Below are positions 45,701-53,826 of a stretch of DNA of 64,000 nt, piece after piece (position 1 is the first letter of the stretch; each line of letters opens with the position of its first letter). The position numbers and the translations under genes are program-made. Below the pieces are notes generated by a model. That model was not told the origin of the DNA, searched no databases, and worked only from the letters and a program-made list of their open reading frames with translations. Source of the DNA: Symploca sp. SIO3C6 (GTDB lineage Bacteria; Cyanobacteriota; Cyanobacteriia; Cyanobacteriales; Coleofasciculaceae); contig JAAHHJ010000002.1 in assembly GCA_010692425.1 (NCBI GenBank), positions 124,001 through 188,000 on the forward strand, written 5' to 3'.

Positions 45701-45943
45701 AATCAACCAATTACATTGTGGAATATTGGCAGACTCTTTAGGTGTAGGAACAATAAAGTTTATGGAATTTTATGTAATAAATTGATGAAGAATTAGATTA
45801 CTGATGTTCTAACTAAAACCAGACAAAAAGAACAGTTGCGAATAATTCAATTTTATACTTTGAATTTAATTAATTTTGCAAAGAGAATATAATTTGTTTA
45901 TTTTTTTGCTATCTCTGCTTTAGTGTCAGAGTTTCTATTTATA

Positions 45944-46063
45944 AGTAGTCGGACATAAATAAATGGCTCTATGTAAAGAATTATGAAATCCGTCAAAGCT
46001 ACCCTACACCCTACACCCCACACCCTACCTCAACCAGTAAACTTTATCAATGTCGCAGGTACT
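45944..46063 (+). mobile_element. MITE family 1, copy C
   Basis: 120 bp, TA-flanked (45942-45943, 46064-46065), nearly identical to copy A at 5076: AGTAGTCGGACATAAATAAA at the left end, CAATGTCGCAGGTACT at the right end, CCCTACACCCTACACCC inside. Confidence 0.82.
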
Positions 46064-46108
46064 TACTATTTTCCCCATCACCCATCTCCCCTTCTCAACA
46101 ATCAGAAA

Positions 46109-46150
46109 GCCCCCGGTTCAAGAAACCGAGGGCGGCTATCAGGGTGCTTA
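46109..46150. repeat. dispersed hairpin repeat, copy 2
   Basis: CCCCGGTT, loop CAAGA, AACCGAGGG, then CGGCTATCAGGGT. It shares its tail with copy 1 about 450 bp away while the stem differs, with compensating changes on both sides (structure is kept, sequence is not). Confidence 0.55.
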
Positions 46151-46318
46151 AACATATTTTGAATTCCTGATACTGGTTTTGGGTTTAGCTATAATGAAGT
46201 TTATGTAAGGAATTTATGAAATATCTCTCTCCAAGTAGATGCAGCGACCTTAACAATATGCAGAGGGTTAGTGGCATGATGGACATATTGAACTCCTTTG
46301 CCATTTGCACCCCTCCCA

Positions 46319-46846
46319 ATGCCAAAAATTAAGTTGATCCGACAAGTTATCGCTAGTACAATCCTCTTGTTGACTCTAGCTCCCCAAAGTAGGCAAGTTG
46401 CCCAAGAAGCCCCTATCTCTAACTTTCTCCTAAACGTCTCTTGCGTTAATGCAGGAACGGGCAATTGGAATAGCCAGACTCAAGATATTTCTATAGAAAG
46501 AGCAGTATACACTTCTAGGATGTTTATGGGACCAGGTGATAGTTCTGCTTCGATGACTTGTAGAATTAAGCCTAATAAAGAGGATCTGATCTTCCAAACT
46601 CTGACACTAGAGTTTGGTATGCGTGACAATGATCAGGGTAGTCCCCCTGTTGAAGTGAATTTATACTTAGACGGTTTTAAAGCTGAGTCTCGCACAGTTT
46701 CTGCAGGGGGCAAAGATTTAATATTAGTCGATGTTACTAACACGAGTAACATTGCTTTGGAAACTATTTGTTCGAGCCAAAACCAGTATTGCCGGCGTGT
46801 CTATTTTTGGGAAGCCTCACTTCAGGGAATTCCTGCTCCAGAATGA
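46319..46846 (+). CDS. secreted protein of unknown function, 175 aa
   Basis: Signal peptide (IRQVIASTILLLTLAPQSRQ) then a small, probably beta-sandwich domain with four cysteines (VSCVNAG, MTCRIK, ETICSSQNQYCRRVYFWE) and LYLDGFKAESRTVSAGGKDL. The family is unknown to me. It might be a pilin-like or carbohydrate-binding domain. The ATG at 46319 gives a proper signal peptide; an upstream TTG at 46298 is less likely. A GGGGAGAT array begins 3 bp after its stop. Confidence 0.65.
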   Translation: MPKIKLIRQVIASTILLLTLAPQSRQVAQEAPISNFLLNVSCVNAGTGNWNSQTQDISIERAVYTSRMFMGPGDSSASMTCRIKPNKEDLIFQTLTLEFGMRDNDQGSPPVEVNLYLDGFKAESRTVSAGGKDLILVDVTNTSNIALETICSSQNQYCRRVYFWEASLQGIPAPE

Positions 46847-46848
46847 AA

Positions 46849-46890
46849 GAGATGGGGAGATGGGGAGATGGGGAGATGGGGGATGGGGAG
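46849..46890 (+). repeat. GGGGAGAT tandem array
   Basis: About four GGGGAGAT octamers and a GGGGGATG variant, immediately after a stop codon and in gene sense. Related tracts follow stops at 40471, 48144-48170, and, on the minus strand, at 50285-50343, 35531-35548 and ~36861. Confidence 0.75.
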
Positions 46891-46914
46891 TAAAAATTTT
46901 AACCTAATTAAGTC

Positions 46915-47006
46915 AGGACTTAGGCAAAAAACCTTGGAGTTAGTGGTAATTCATGAATTTACCACTATGAAAAATCAAGGTTTCAAGATGGTTTTGTGTA
47001 AGTCTT
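46915..47006. mobile_element. MITE family 2-like, diverged copy
   Basis: 92 bp with imperfect ends AGGACTTAGGCAAAA and TTTTGTGTAAGTCTT; an internal palindrome GGTAATTCATGAATTTACC gives a long hairpin flanked by CCTTG/CAAGG. It lies in the 316-bp spacer upstream of dusA. Confidence 0.55.
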
Positions 47007-47162
47007 ATAGCAGTACCTATTAAGCTTAGGACAAGCTAAATCGCTAAAACTTTGTCAAATTCACCCCTTCTGCCTTGGAGCCTTCTGCCCTGGAGCCTTG
47101 CGCGTAGCGCTATACAAGTTATGGAGCGAAGCTTCCCGCCGGAGCAGTTAAACATAAATGCA

Positions 47163-48182
47163 ATGCAAACTAGAGGCACGATGTCTTACCCCTTGAGTGT
47201 TGCACCGATGATGGATCGCACAGATCGTCATTTTCGGTATTTTATGCGGCAAATAACTCGCCGTACCCTGCTCTACACTGAGATGGTTACTAGTGCGGCT
47301 ATTATACATGGCGATCGCCAACATCTATTAGGCTTTTCTGCCAAAGAAAAACCACTGGTTCTGCAAGTGGGCGGTGACAATCCTAGGCAACTAGCTGAAT
47401 GCGCCCGTATTGGTGAAGATATGGGTTATGACCAAATTAATCTTAATGTTGGTTGTCCTAGTAGTCGTGTGCAAGATGGAAACTTCGGCGCTTGTTTGAT
47501 GGCAGAACCGGAAAAGGTAGCCCGTGCTATAGAAGCGATGCTTAAGGCTGTCAACATACCTGTAACTGTTAAGCATCGTATTGGTATTGATGATTGCGAT
47601 CGCTATGAGGATATGGCTAACTTTGTTAGTATTGTCTCGGAGGCAGGCTGTCGGCACTTTACTGTACATGCTCGCAAGGCATGGCTACAGGGTTTGAGTC
47701 CCAAGGATAATCGCAATATTCCACCCCTGCGCTATGATGATGTGCATCGTCTTAAAGAGGAGTTCCCCCATCTATTTATTGAAATTAACGGTGGATTTAC
47801 TAGTCTCAAGCAAGCACAACAACAACTTGAATGTGTTGATGCGGTGATGATTGGGCGTGCTGCTTACGACAATCCCTATATGTTTGCTCAGGCTGAGTGT
47901 GAGATATACGGTGAAGAAGTTACACCACTAACTCGGCATCAGGTTGCTGAGGCGATGTTTCCCTATATAGATTATTGGGCAGCAAGGGGTCAAAAGCTTA
48001 ATAAAATTACCCGGCATATGCTGCAATTGTTTACAGGACAAGCGGGTAGTAGAGCCTGGAAAAGATATCTTACAGAAAAATCCTGTATTCTAGGAGTGGG
48101 TTCTGAAGTGGTACGTGAAGCTTTGGCACGAGTGCCTGTTGAGAAAGATGGGGGAGGGGGAGATGGGAAGAGAATTTTATAA
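47163..48182 (+). CDS. dusA: tRNA-dihydrouridine synthase A
   Basis: Flavoenzyme that reduces uridine to dihydrouridine in the tRNA D-loop. It has about 339 residues: LSVAPMMDRTDRHFRYFMRQ, LGFSAKEKPLVLQVGGDNPR, INLNVGCPSSRVQDGNFGACL with the catalytic Cys, VKHRIGIDD, FTVHARKAWLQGLSPKDNR and the FMN phosphate site IEINGGF...MIGRAAYDNP. The ATG at 47163 (MQTRGTMSYP) or 47181 is preferred; the frame upstream is low-complexity. The C-terminal residues run into a G-rich repeat (KDGGGGDGKRIL). Confidence 0.93.
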   Translation: MQTRGTMSYPLSVAPMMDRTDRHFRYFMRQITRRTLLYTEMVTSAAIIHGDRQHLLGFSAKEKPLVLQVGGDNPRQLAECARIGEDMGYDQINLNVGCPSSRVQDGNFGACLMAEPEKVARAIEAMLKAVNIPVTVKHRIGIDDCDRYEDMANFVSIVSEAGCRHFTVHARKAWLQGLSPKDNRNIPPLRYDDVHRLKEEFPHLFIEINGGFTSLKQAQQQLECVDAVMIGRAAYDNPYMFAQAECEIYGEEVTPLTRHQVAEAMFPYIDYWAARGQKLNKITRHMLQLFTGQAGSRAWKRYLTEKSCILGVGSEVVREALARVPVEKDGGGGDGKRIL

Positions 48183-48443
48183 TTTTTCTAAAGTGGCTCA
48201 AAGGGCAATGCCACATGCACAACAGCTTATTGGCTTGCCATTGCTCCTAGTCATTGTTTCCGTCTCCGTTACTTTCGCTAATGATGCCGTCTCCGTTACA
48301 TAAGACTTACCCAAAGTTACCCAACACGCTTACCTTTCTATATATAGATAACTGGCACTAGGGGATACTTGGCGCTCACTTCCTGTTTCATCCATAACTG
48401 TCGGCAGCACTCTGTCCACAAGCTAACACCCCTTAGGAATTAG

Positions 48444-48929
48444 CTACAGAGAAAGACCTAGGTTTAGACCTAAAATAGCATGAACAATGAGGACAATCAT
48501 GGCTACACTACCCAGGTAAGCATGAATGGTGCGGAAAGTTCCCTTGTTCTCACCACCAAAGGCTATCGCAGCAAGCACAGAGTTGATTCCTAGCAAAATC
48601 ACTACAAAAGAACCTGTCCAAAAATGAGAACTTTCAAAGATGGGTTGATTCTGCATGACAAGAGACAATACGCCCCCAGTATAACCCAGAGTAATAAATA
48701 ATAACATCAAAGGCGCAAGCTGTCTGTGAGAAGCGCGACTCTTTGCCACCACTTCCCCATCTGTAGTTAGGCGAGAGCGCCATCCCACATAAGCAACAAA
48801 ACTGCCTAGAACAAATACCACAATGCCCATCATTACTGGATGTCCCCAGTGAACAATAGGTTCAGGGATGCCTAAACTGCGAAACCAAGCAGCGAGGGGT
48901 TCTAGCGATTGACTCAGTTGTTCTCCCAT
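48444..48929 (-). CDS. DUF4079 membrane protein
   Basis: 161 residues with about four hydrophobic helices: HPVMMGIVVFVLGSFVAYVG, LAPLMLLFITLGYTGGVLSL, WTGSFVVILLGINSVLAAIA and AYLGSVAMIVLIVHAILGLN. His residues in HWGHP, RASHRQL and VHAILG are placed as in the cyanobacterial/plant DUF4079 family, which may be cytochrome-b561-like; haem binding is inference. It is a single gene. A start at the ATG shown follows a Shine-Dalgarno-like AAAGG. Confidence 0.8.
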   Translation of the reverse strand: MGEQLSQSLEPLAAWFRSLGIPEPIVHWGHPVMMGIVVFVLGSFVAYVGWRSRLTTDGEVVAKSRASHRQLAPLMLLFITLGYTGGVLSLVMQNQPIFESSHFWTGSFVVILLGINSVLAAIAFGGENKGTFRTIHAYLGSVAMIVLIVHAILGLNLGLSL

Positions 48930-49051
48930 TGCCTTTGCTTTATATTTCTTTACAGATTTCTATTGTAATTCTAATAGTTAGTGAAGCTATTGGGCATTTA
49001 GTTTAGGAGGGCGGCCAAGTAGCAAACCAGAATAGAATCGAAATCAGTTGA

Positions 49052-49675
49052 TTAGCTTCCTATCGCTGCTGAGAATTTCTTCAATATCTGCAAGACTCTA
49101 TAAAAATCATCACCACGCTCTAAAACAAACTCGTGAGAACGAGCGTATTGAGGATGATTCTGCCTAATCAGTTTTAGAAATAGGAAATTGCTACCATTAG
49201 TTACTATCCCGAAAAGGGGTTGAATGGGATTGGTAGCTGCCAACATATATGCCAAAGCCTGGGGAATTCCAATTTTTAAAGAAAACTCCCCTCGTTTTGA
49301 TTCGATTACCAACACCCAGAATTGATCTTTGACTACTATAATATCAATTTTTCCTCTTACTGCTAAGCTTTGATCTTCAGCTACAACTTGGATTTCTTCT
49401 TCTGTATTTATATAAAAGGGAGGCAGAAAACAACCGGCTAAATCTAGTAGTGGTGATACCACTGCCATTTTTATTGTATTCTACAGAACTGAGCGTTTGG
49501 CGAGATTTGCATAAATTGCTTTGATGCGATTGAGTCTTTGTTTTTCACTATCTGTAAGTTCTAGTAAATTGGTTTGCCACTCTTGAAAAAAATCGAGATC
49601 TTCAGTTTGTCGTAAACTAAACTTTTGCTCTAGCTCATAGAGGGTTATTTTTTCTGCGGAAATTGTTTGTCCCAT
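49052..49675 (-). pseudogene. PD-(D/E)XK-type restriction-like protein, split by an in-frame stop
   Basis: One frame of ~207 codons reads MGQTISAEKITLYELEQKFS … LAKRSVL, then TAG at 49481-49483, then NTIKMAVVSPLLDLAG … to the end. Both parts lie in the same frame and only four codons separate the stop from the next ATG (49468). The second part has the nuclease core (VRGKIDIIVV…LVIESKRGEF, PQALAYMLA, GIVTNGSNFLFLKL). Related cyanobacterial proteins are single chains of about 200 residues, often labelled restriction endonuclease R-like. A single base change (Glu codon to amber) would explain it. Confidence 0.78.
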
Positions 49676-49811
49676 TTTACTGTTTCTGGTTTATTTCTAC
49701 TATGAGCATATCTTGAAAGACTACAGTGTAGATTACTTTGAACCATCATCAAACCAAACACACTAAAATTAACTATTGTTGAGTCTCGTATCTCTACCCA
49801 AGCTACTGTTA

Positions 49812-50245
49812 TCTTAAATCCTCCAACCTGTTCAGCAACAAGTTGACAAAGACAATAAAAGCTTCACCATCTTCTGGATAAGGATCAATAAAACGATGAA
49901 CAGAAAGATATTGAAGTTATTATCTAAGTACCTGCGACATTAATAAAGTTTACTGGTTGAGGTAGGGTGTGGGGTTTAGGGTGTAAGGTGTAGGGTAACT
50001 TTGACGGATTTCATAATTTTTTACATAGAGCCATTTATTTATGTCCGACTACTTACAGCTTCATAAGCTTTACCAGTGATGGTATATCGCCAAATTTCTT
50101 GAGCTTGCCCACTGAGTAAATTATTGATGGTCTGCAGCCGTAGTAGTGATGGATAATCTGAGCGCAGATAAACGAGCAGATATCCCCACAGCGAATTACT
50201 ACTTAGTGAATCCTTGGTTTCAAATGACTCTATTGAATTTCCCAA
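49812..50245 (-). pseudogene. hypothetical gene interrupted by MITE copy D
   Basis: The minus-strand frame starting at 50245 (MGNSIESFETKDSLSSNSLW … YTITGKAYEAV) runs into the MITE at 50053 and stops inside it. Beyond the MITE, in another frame, is QYLSVHRFIDPYPEDGEAFI…LLLNRLEDLR (to ~49812), which has protein-like composition. Simple removal of the MITE does not restore one frame, so further damage, or two separate remnants, is possible. Family unknown. Confidence 0.5.
49927..50053 (-). mobile_element. MITE family 1, copy D
   Basis: 127 bp, minus-oriented, TA-flanked (49925-49926, 50054-50055). AGTACCTGCGACATTAATAA at one end, ATTTATGTCCGACTACT at the other, with an expanded GGGTGTGGGG/GGGTGTAAGG interior. 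It lies in a protein-like reading frame. Confidence 0.82.
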
Positions 50246-50282
50246 TTATTCATCGGCTATGATCTCAAACAAACTGTTGTCC

Positions 50283-50693
50283 TCAATCTTTCTCCCCATC
50301 CCCGCGTCTCCTCCTCTCCCCATCTCGCCATCTCCCCCTCTCCAGGGCAAAGCTACTTAACTGTGAATCCAAGGGCTCTGGGTGCAAAGTCGCTAAAAAT
50401 TCACTTTCTTTAATTGCTAACTCTTCTAAACGCTCAGTAACCACATCCAGCTCAAAATGTTCTAGTTCCTCACGAACAATTGCTGTCAACCGGCGTACTA
50501 GTCTAGTATAGGAAGGGTAGCAAAACATCAGGTTCAAGCCTACACCAGCAGCTTTGCGCTCACAATGGGAATGGTCGAGTAGAATAGCATCTAGGTTGGC
50601 AATTACTTGCTCCACCCAAGCCCAGCTAGTGGGTCTCTTCAGGGTATTAATAAGTGGTTCTCTAGAAAAAGACACAGTTTTTGGTGAAATCAA
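50283..50693 (-). pseudogene. miaE: miaE (tRNA ms2io6A hydroxylase) with internal deletion
   Basis: MiaE is a diiron ferritin-like enzyme that hydroxylates a modified adenosine at position 37 of tRNA. The N-terminal ~85 residues fit (SWAWVEQVIANLDAILLDHS, HCERKAAGVG, IVREELEHFEL) and include the first ligands. The frame then jumps to DVVTERLEELAIKESEFLAT, LHPEP, which matches the family's C-terminal end. Roughly 90 residues, including the second set of iron ligands, are missing. The last ~20 residues (ERGRWRDGERRRRGDGEKD) come from a G-rich repeat. Family is ~200 aa; this has 136. Confidence 0.7.
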
Positions 50694-51040
50694 TTTAGTT
50701 TTGAATAATTTCAGAGTGCAACTGACTCACATTCCTTCCACAATCCCTGGGCTATTGATTCTTTACATTTTACTTAAAAAATATATATAGATAGTCTGGC
50801 AATATTCGTGAAGATGACGGCTTTGGGAAGGAGCAGGGAATAGGTAGCAGGGAACTTCTTCAGATTTCACATTTAACTTAGACTGATTATAAATAATGTC
50901 TGAAGCAAACAGTCTTGCCATGCCATCGGGGCAGACTTAAAGTAATCTGTCGCTGTCTTCCTAAATACAATTTTTCCTGAATACAATGGTCAAAGCCTGT
51001 ATCTAAGTATTTGGTGCCATCGAAATTTGGATAAGTAAAA

Positions 51041-51787
51041 ATGAACCACCGTCGTATTATTATTGGTGACGTGCATGGTCACTACGATAGCCTCATCACC
51101 TTGTTGGACGCAGTTGCCCCGATTAGCGACGACATGGTTTATTTTCTTGGAGACTTGATTGACAGAGGACCTAAGAGCGCTCAGGTAGTAGAGTTTGTTA
51201 AACAAAACTCTTACCCGTGTCTGTTAGGCAATCACGAGCAAATGTTATTAGAAATCCTCAATAATGGGAAAGTAGATGGTCAAGCATTGCAAGCGTGGCT
51301 CTATAGCGGCGGTAGGAGCACCCTCAACAGTTATGGCAAGGACGGTATTTCGAGCGAGCATATTGAATGGATGCGCACACTACCAACCTATATAGATCTA
51401 GGAGATACCTGGTTAGTACATGCTGGGGTTGATCCGCGAATGCCAATTGAAAAGCAAACCTCCGATCAATTTTGCTGGATTCGCGATGAATTCCACAGAA
51501 TGCCCAAGCCCTACTTCCCAGATAAACTGATCATCACAGGTCATACCATTACCTTCACCTTACCTGGAGTACTACCTGGTAAAATAGCCCAGGGTCAGGG
51601 TTGGCTAGATATAGAAACTGGTGCTTATCATCCCAAAAGCGGTTGGATGACTGCCTTGGATATTACTAATAATTTAGTCTATCAAATCAACGTCTTTCGG
51701 GGTCAGCTTCGTCAATTACCCCTTGAAGAAGCCACAGTAAAAATTAAGCCTTCACTAGTATTTCAGCGTCGTTCAATTCTACATTAG
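51041..51787 (+). CDS. metallophosphoesterase (Ser/Thr phosphatase-like)
   Basis: 248-residue calcineurin-like phosphoesterase with all dimetal motifs: GDVHGHYDSL, GDLIDRGPKSA, LLGNHEQML, LVHAGVDPRMP and ITGHT. Closest in style to bacterial PrpA/PrpB or diadenosine-tetraphosphatase-like enzymes. Substrate not predictable. It is a single gene. The ATG gives MNHRRIIIGDVHGH, the expected short N-terminus. Confidence 0.9.
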   Translation: MNHRRIIIGDVHGHYDSLITLLDAVAPISDDMVYFLGDLIDRGPKSAQVVEFVKQNSYPCLLGNHEQMLLEILNNGKVDGQALQAWLYSGGRSTLNSYGKDGISSEHIEWMRTLPTYIDLGDTWLVHAGVDPRMPIEKQTSDQFCWIRDEFHRMPKPYFPDKLIITGHTITFTLPGVLPGKIAQGQGWLDIETGAYHPKSGWMTALDITNNLVYQINVFRGQLRQLPLEEATVKIKPSLVFQRRSILH

Positions 51788-51953
51788 ACATCTTGTGATA
51801 ATTAACCTGAAACCCCTGTAATACAGTTGTTAAATCTTAATTTCCCAAGATGTCTGTTAGACTTGTTGATTGATGCTCAAGCATTATCGCCGAAGGCAGT
51901 AAACTTTCAAGATAGGTATATTGAGCAATAGCCCTAAGGTCAAACTGAACTCA

Positions 51954-52808
51954 TCAAAGGACGCTAATTCTTCTCTTATAGGCATTATTATCTAAGCCAT
52001 CGCCTACCCGTGCCTGAGCTGGATTGATAGATTGCTCTAAAGACTCGACACGCTCAGAGGTAGCTGGATGAGTACTCAAAAAAGCTGGCATTGATCTTCC
52101 TCCTCCTGCTTTCATAAGTTTTTTCATGAAATCCACTGCCCCAATCGGTGCATAGCCAGCCTGTTTAAGGTTCTCAAGTCCTAATTGATCAGCTTCGCGT
52201 TCATCCTGACGGCTATGAGGACGCCGCAGTGCTAATTCTACACCAATACCGACTAACTGACTGTCGTCAACTCCAGCTACAGTTGCTACACCACGAGCAA
52301 TTGCCATCTGTCGCATTTGCCCAAGTGCATGACGCCCAGCAATATGAGCAATTTCATGAGAGATAACGCTGGCTAACTCTGATTCATTGTCTGCCGCCTT
52401 CATCAAGCCAGTGTTGATGTAAACAAAGCCTCCCATAGTAGCAAAGGCATTAATATTCTTATCATCAACTACCTGAAAAGTATAGGGAATTTCGGGTCGT
52501 ATACTCTTTTTTGCCAGCCGCTGACCAATTTGATTAACGTAGCGATTGATTTGTCGATTACGATAGAGTCGAATCTCGCTGTTTACCAGCTGCTGATTAA
52601 TTTGTTTGCCAAGGTTGACTTCCTGTTTATCTGAAACATTCGAGAGTTGGATGATCTCAACACCACGGAGAATTAAGTCAAACAAGGAACCAGCCTGGCT
52701 CAGCTGAGGTGTTCCTAATACCAGACTAAGTGCAACAGCAGCAGACACAAAAGGATATAAGTAACGAAGCCGATAACGACTGGATATCAAGGCAAAAGGG
52801 TTCAACAT
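51954..52808 (-). CDS. M48-family metalloprotease
   Basis: Zn-dependent peptidase of 284 residues with a signal or anchor segment (FVSAAVALSLVLGTPQLSQA), then the NLGKQINQQL region, AFATMGGFVYINTGLMKAAD, the zinc site HEIAHIAGRH, the third ligand in EREADQLGLENLKQAGY, and FLSTHPATSERVESLEQ. This is the periplasmic BepA/LoiP-like group involved in envelope protein quality control. It is a single-gene unit. The start ATG gives MLNPFALISSRYR. Confidence 0.92.
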   Translation of the reverse strand: MLNPFALISSRYRLRYLYPFVSAAVALSLVLGTPQLSQAGSLFDLILRGVEIIQLSNVSDKQEVNLGKQINQQLVNSEIRLYRNRQINRYVNQIGQRLAKKSIRPEIPYTFQVVDDKNINAFATMGGFVYINTGLMKAADNESELASVISHEIAHIAGRHALGQMRQMAIARGVATVAGVDDSQLVGIGVELALRRPHSRQDEREADQLGLENLKQAGYAPIGAVDFMKKLMKAGGGRSMPAFLSTHPATSERVESLEQSINPAQARVGDGLDNNAYKRRISVL

Positions 52809-53202
52809 GGCTGGGGCAACTCACAATAGCTATCAACGAAAGGCTTAGAAATGCCAAGGAAATTGGCAGCAATTGATAGAAATTATTTACACTTGTTGAG
52901 GATAAATTTTACAACTCGGAGTTAGACTATAAAGTTAATCGGGATTGCTGATTGTAGATGACGTATCACACTCTCACAATTGTTCCCGCTTGATTCCTGT
53001 CATATACTTTGCTAGTTAACAAATGTCTTTTTATCTATCGACCAGGTTGCAATTAGTAAATGATTTTTGCGGCAGTCGCAGCAGTTACTGCCTCTGTGTG
53101 CTAGGCCTTCAAATTAGGGATTACCGACGCTGCTTTAAAACTTAGTACTCATTCGATAGCTCTCCGAAAGTTATTTTAACAATAAAATTGCACTAAGGTT
53201 TC
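52809..53202. other. 394-bp intergenic region
   Basis: Divergent spacer between the M48 protease (minus) and the DUF4330 gene (plus); promoters for both are expected. No RNA, repeat or coding frame recognised. Confidence 0.4.
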
Positions 53203-53724
53203 ATGGCTATTTTAGATTCTAAAGGACGTCTGTTCGGTAAGGTCAGCATTCTTGACCTAGGCGCTATCTTCGTAATTTTATTAGTGATTGTAGGTATCTT
53301 TTTCTTTCCAGGAACCTCTGGCTCAGTAGCACAACTGAGTCCCACCCAGTCTGTAGAAGTGGATGTGATTGTTCGGGGTCTAAGTGTGCGTGACCCTGAG
53401 GCTTTACTCCAACAGTTCCAGGAGGAGAAAAAGACCAACATCATCATTCGCAATCAACCCTATGGTCAAGTTGAAATTAAATCTGTACAATCACTGCCGC
53501 GAACTGTAATTGTGCCCCAGCCCGACGGCTCAGTCAAAGCTCTGCCTGATCCAAGACGAGATGCCTATAGTACTAATATGCTACTTACCTTCGGTGGTAA
53601 AGCACAAAAGACTAAAGATGGGCTAGTACTGGGCAACAGCAAAATTAAAATTGGGACACCAGTAGAATTGGAGGGCAGCAGCTATAACTTCAATGCTAGT
53701 GTAATTGATGTCAGAGTTCTTTGA
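53203..53724 (+). CDS. DUF4330 protein
   Basis: 173 residues with an N-terminal membrane helix (ILDLGAIFVILLVIVGIFFF) preceded by MAILDSKGRLFGKVS, and a beta-rich extracytoplasmic domain (VEVDVIVRGLSVRDPEALL, ITPVELEGSSYNFNASVIDV-like end). It matches the family DUF4330, conserved in cyanobacteria and Firmicutes, of unknown function. The start is fixed by the conserved N-terminus. Confidence 0.85.
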   Translation: MAILDSKGRLFGKVSILDLGAIFVILLVIVGIFFFPGTSGSVAQLSPTQSVEVDVIVRGLSVRDPEALLQQFQEEKKTNIIIRNQPYGQVEIKSVQSLPRTVIVPQPDGSVKALPDPRRDAYSTNMLLTFGGKAQKTKDGLVLGNSKIKIGTPVELEGSSYNFNASVIDVRVL

Positions 53725-53826
53725 CATTAGAGTTACCAGCAAGCATTGACCTAAAGTTACTTTGGAAACTGATAACTGAATCAACGGTAACTGGTAAATT
53801 TTAGAAAACTATGCAGTTTAAAGGCT

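Larger units (their letters stand above)
45484..46318. other. 835-bp intergenic region with repeats
   Basis: Holds hairpin repeat 1 (45660-45700), MITE copy C (45944-46063) and hairpin repeat 2 (46109-46150). Nothing that codes for a protein was recognised. Confidence 0.6.
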
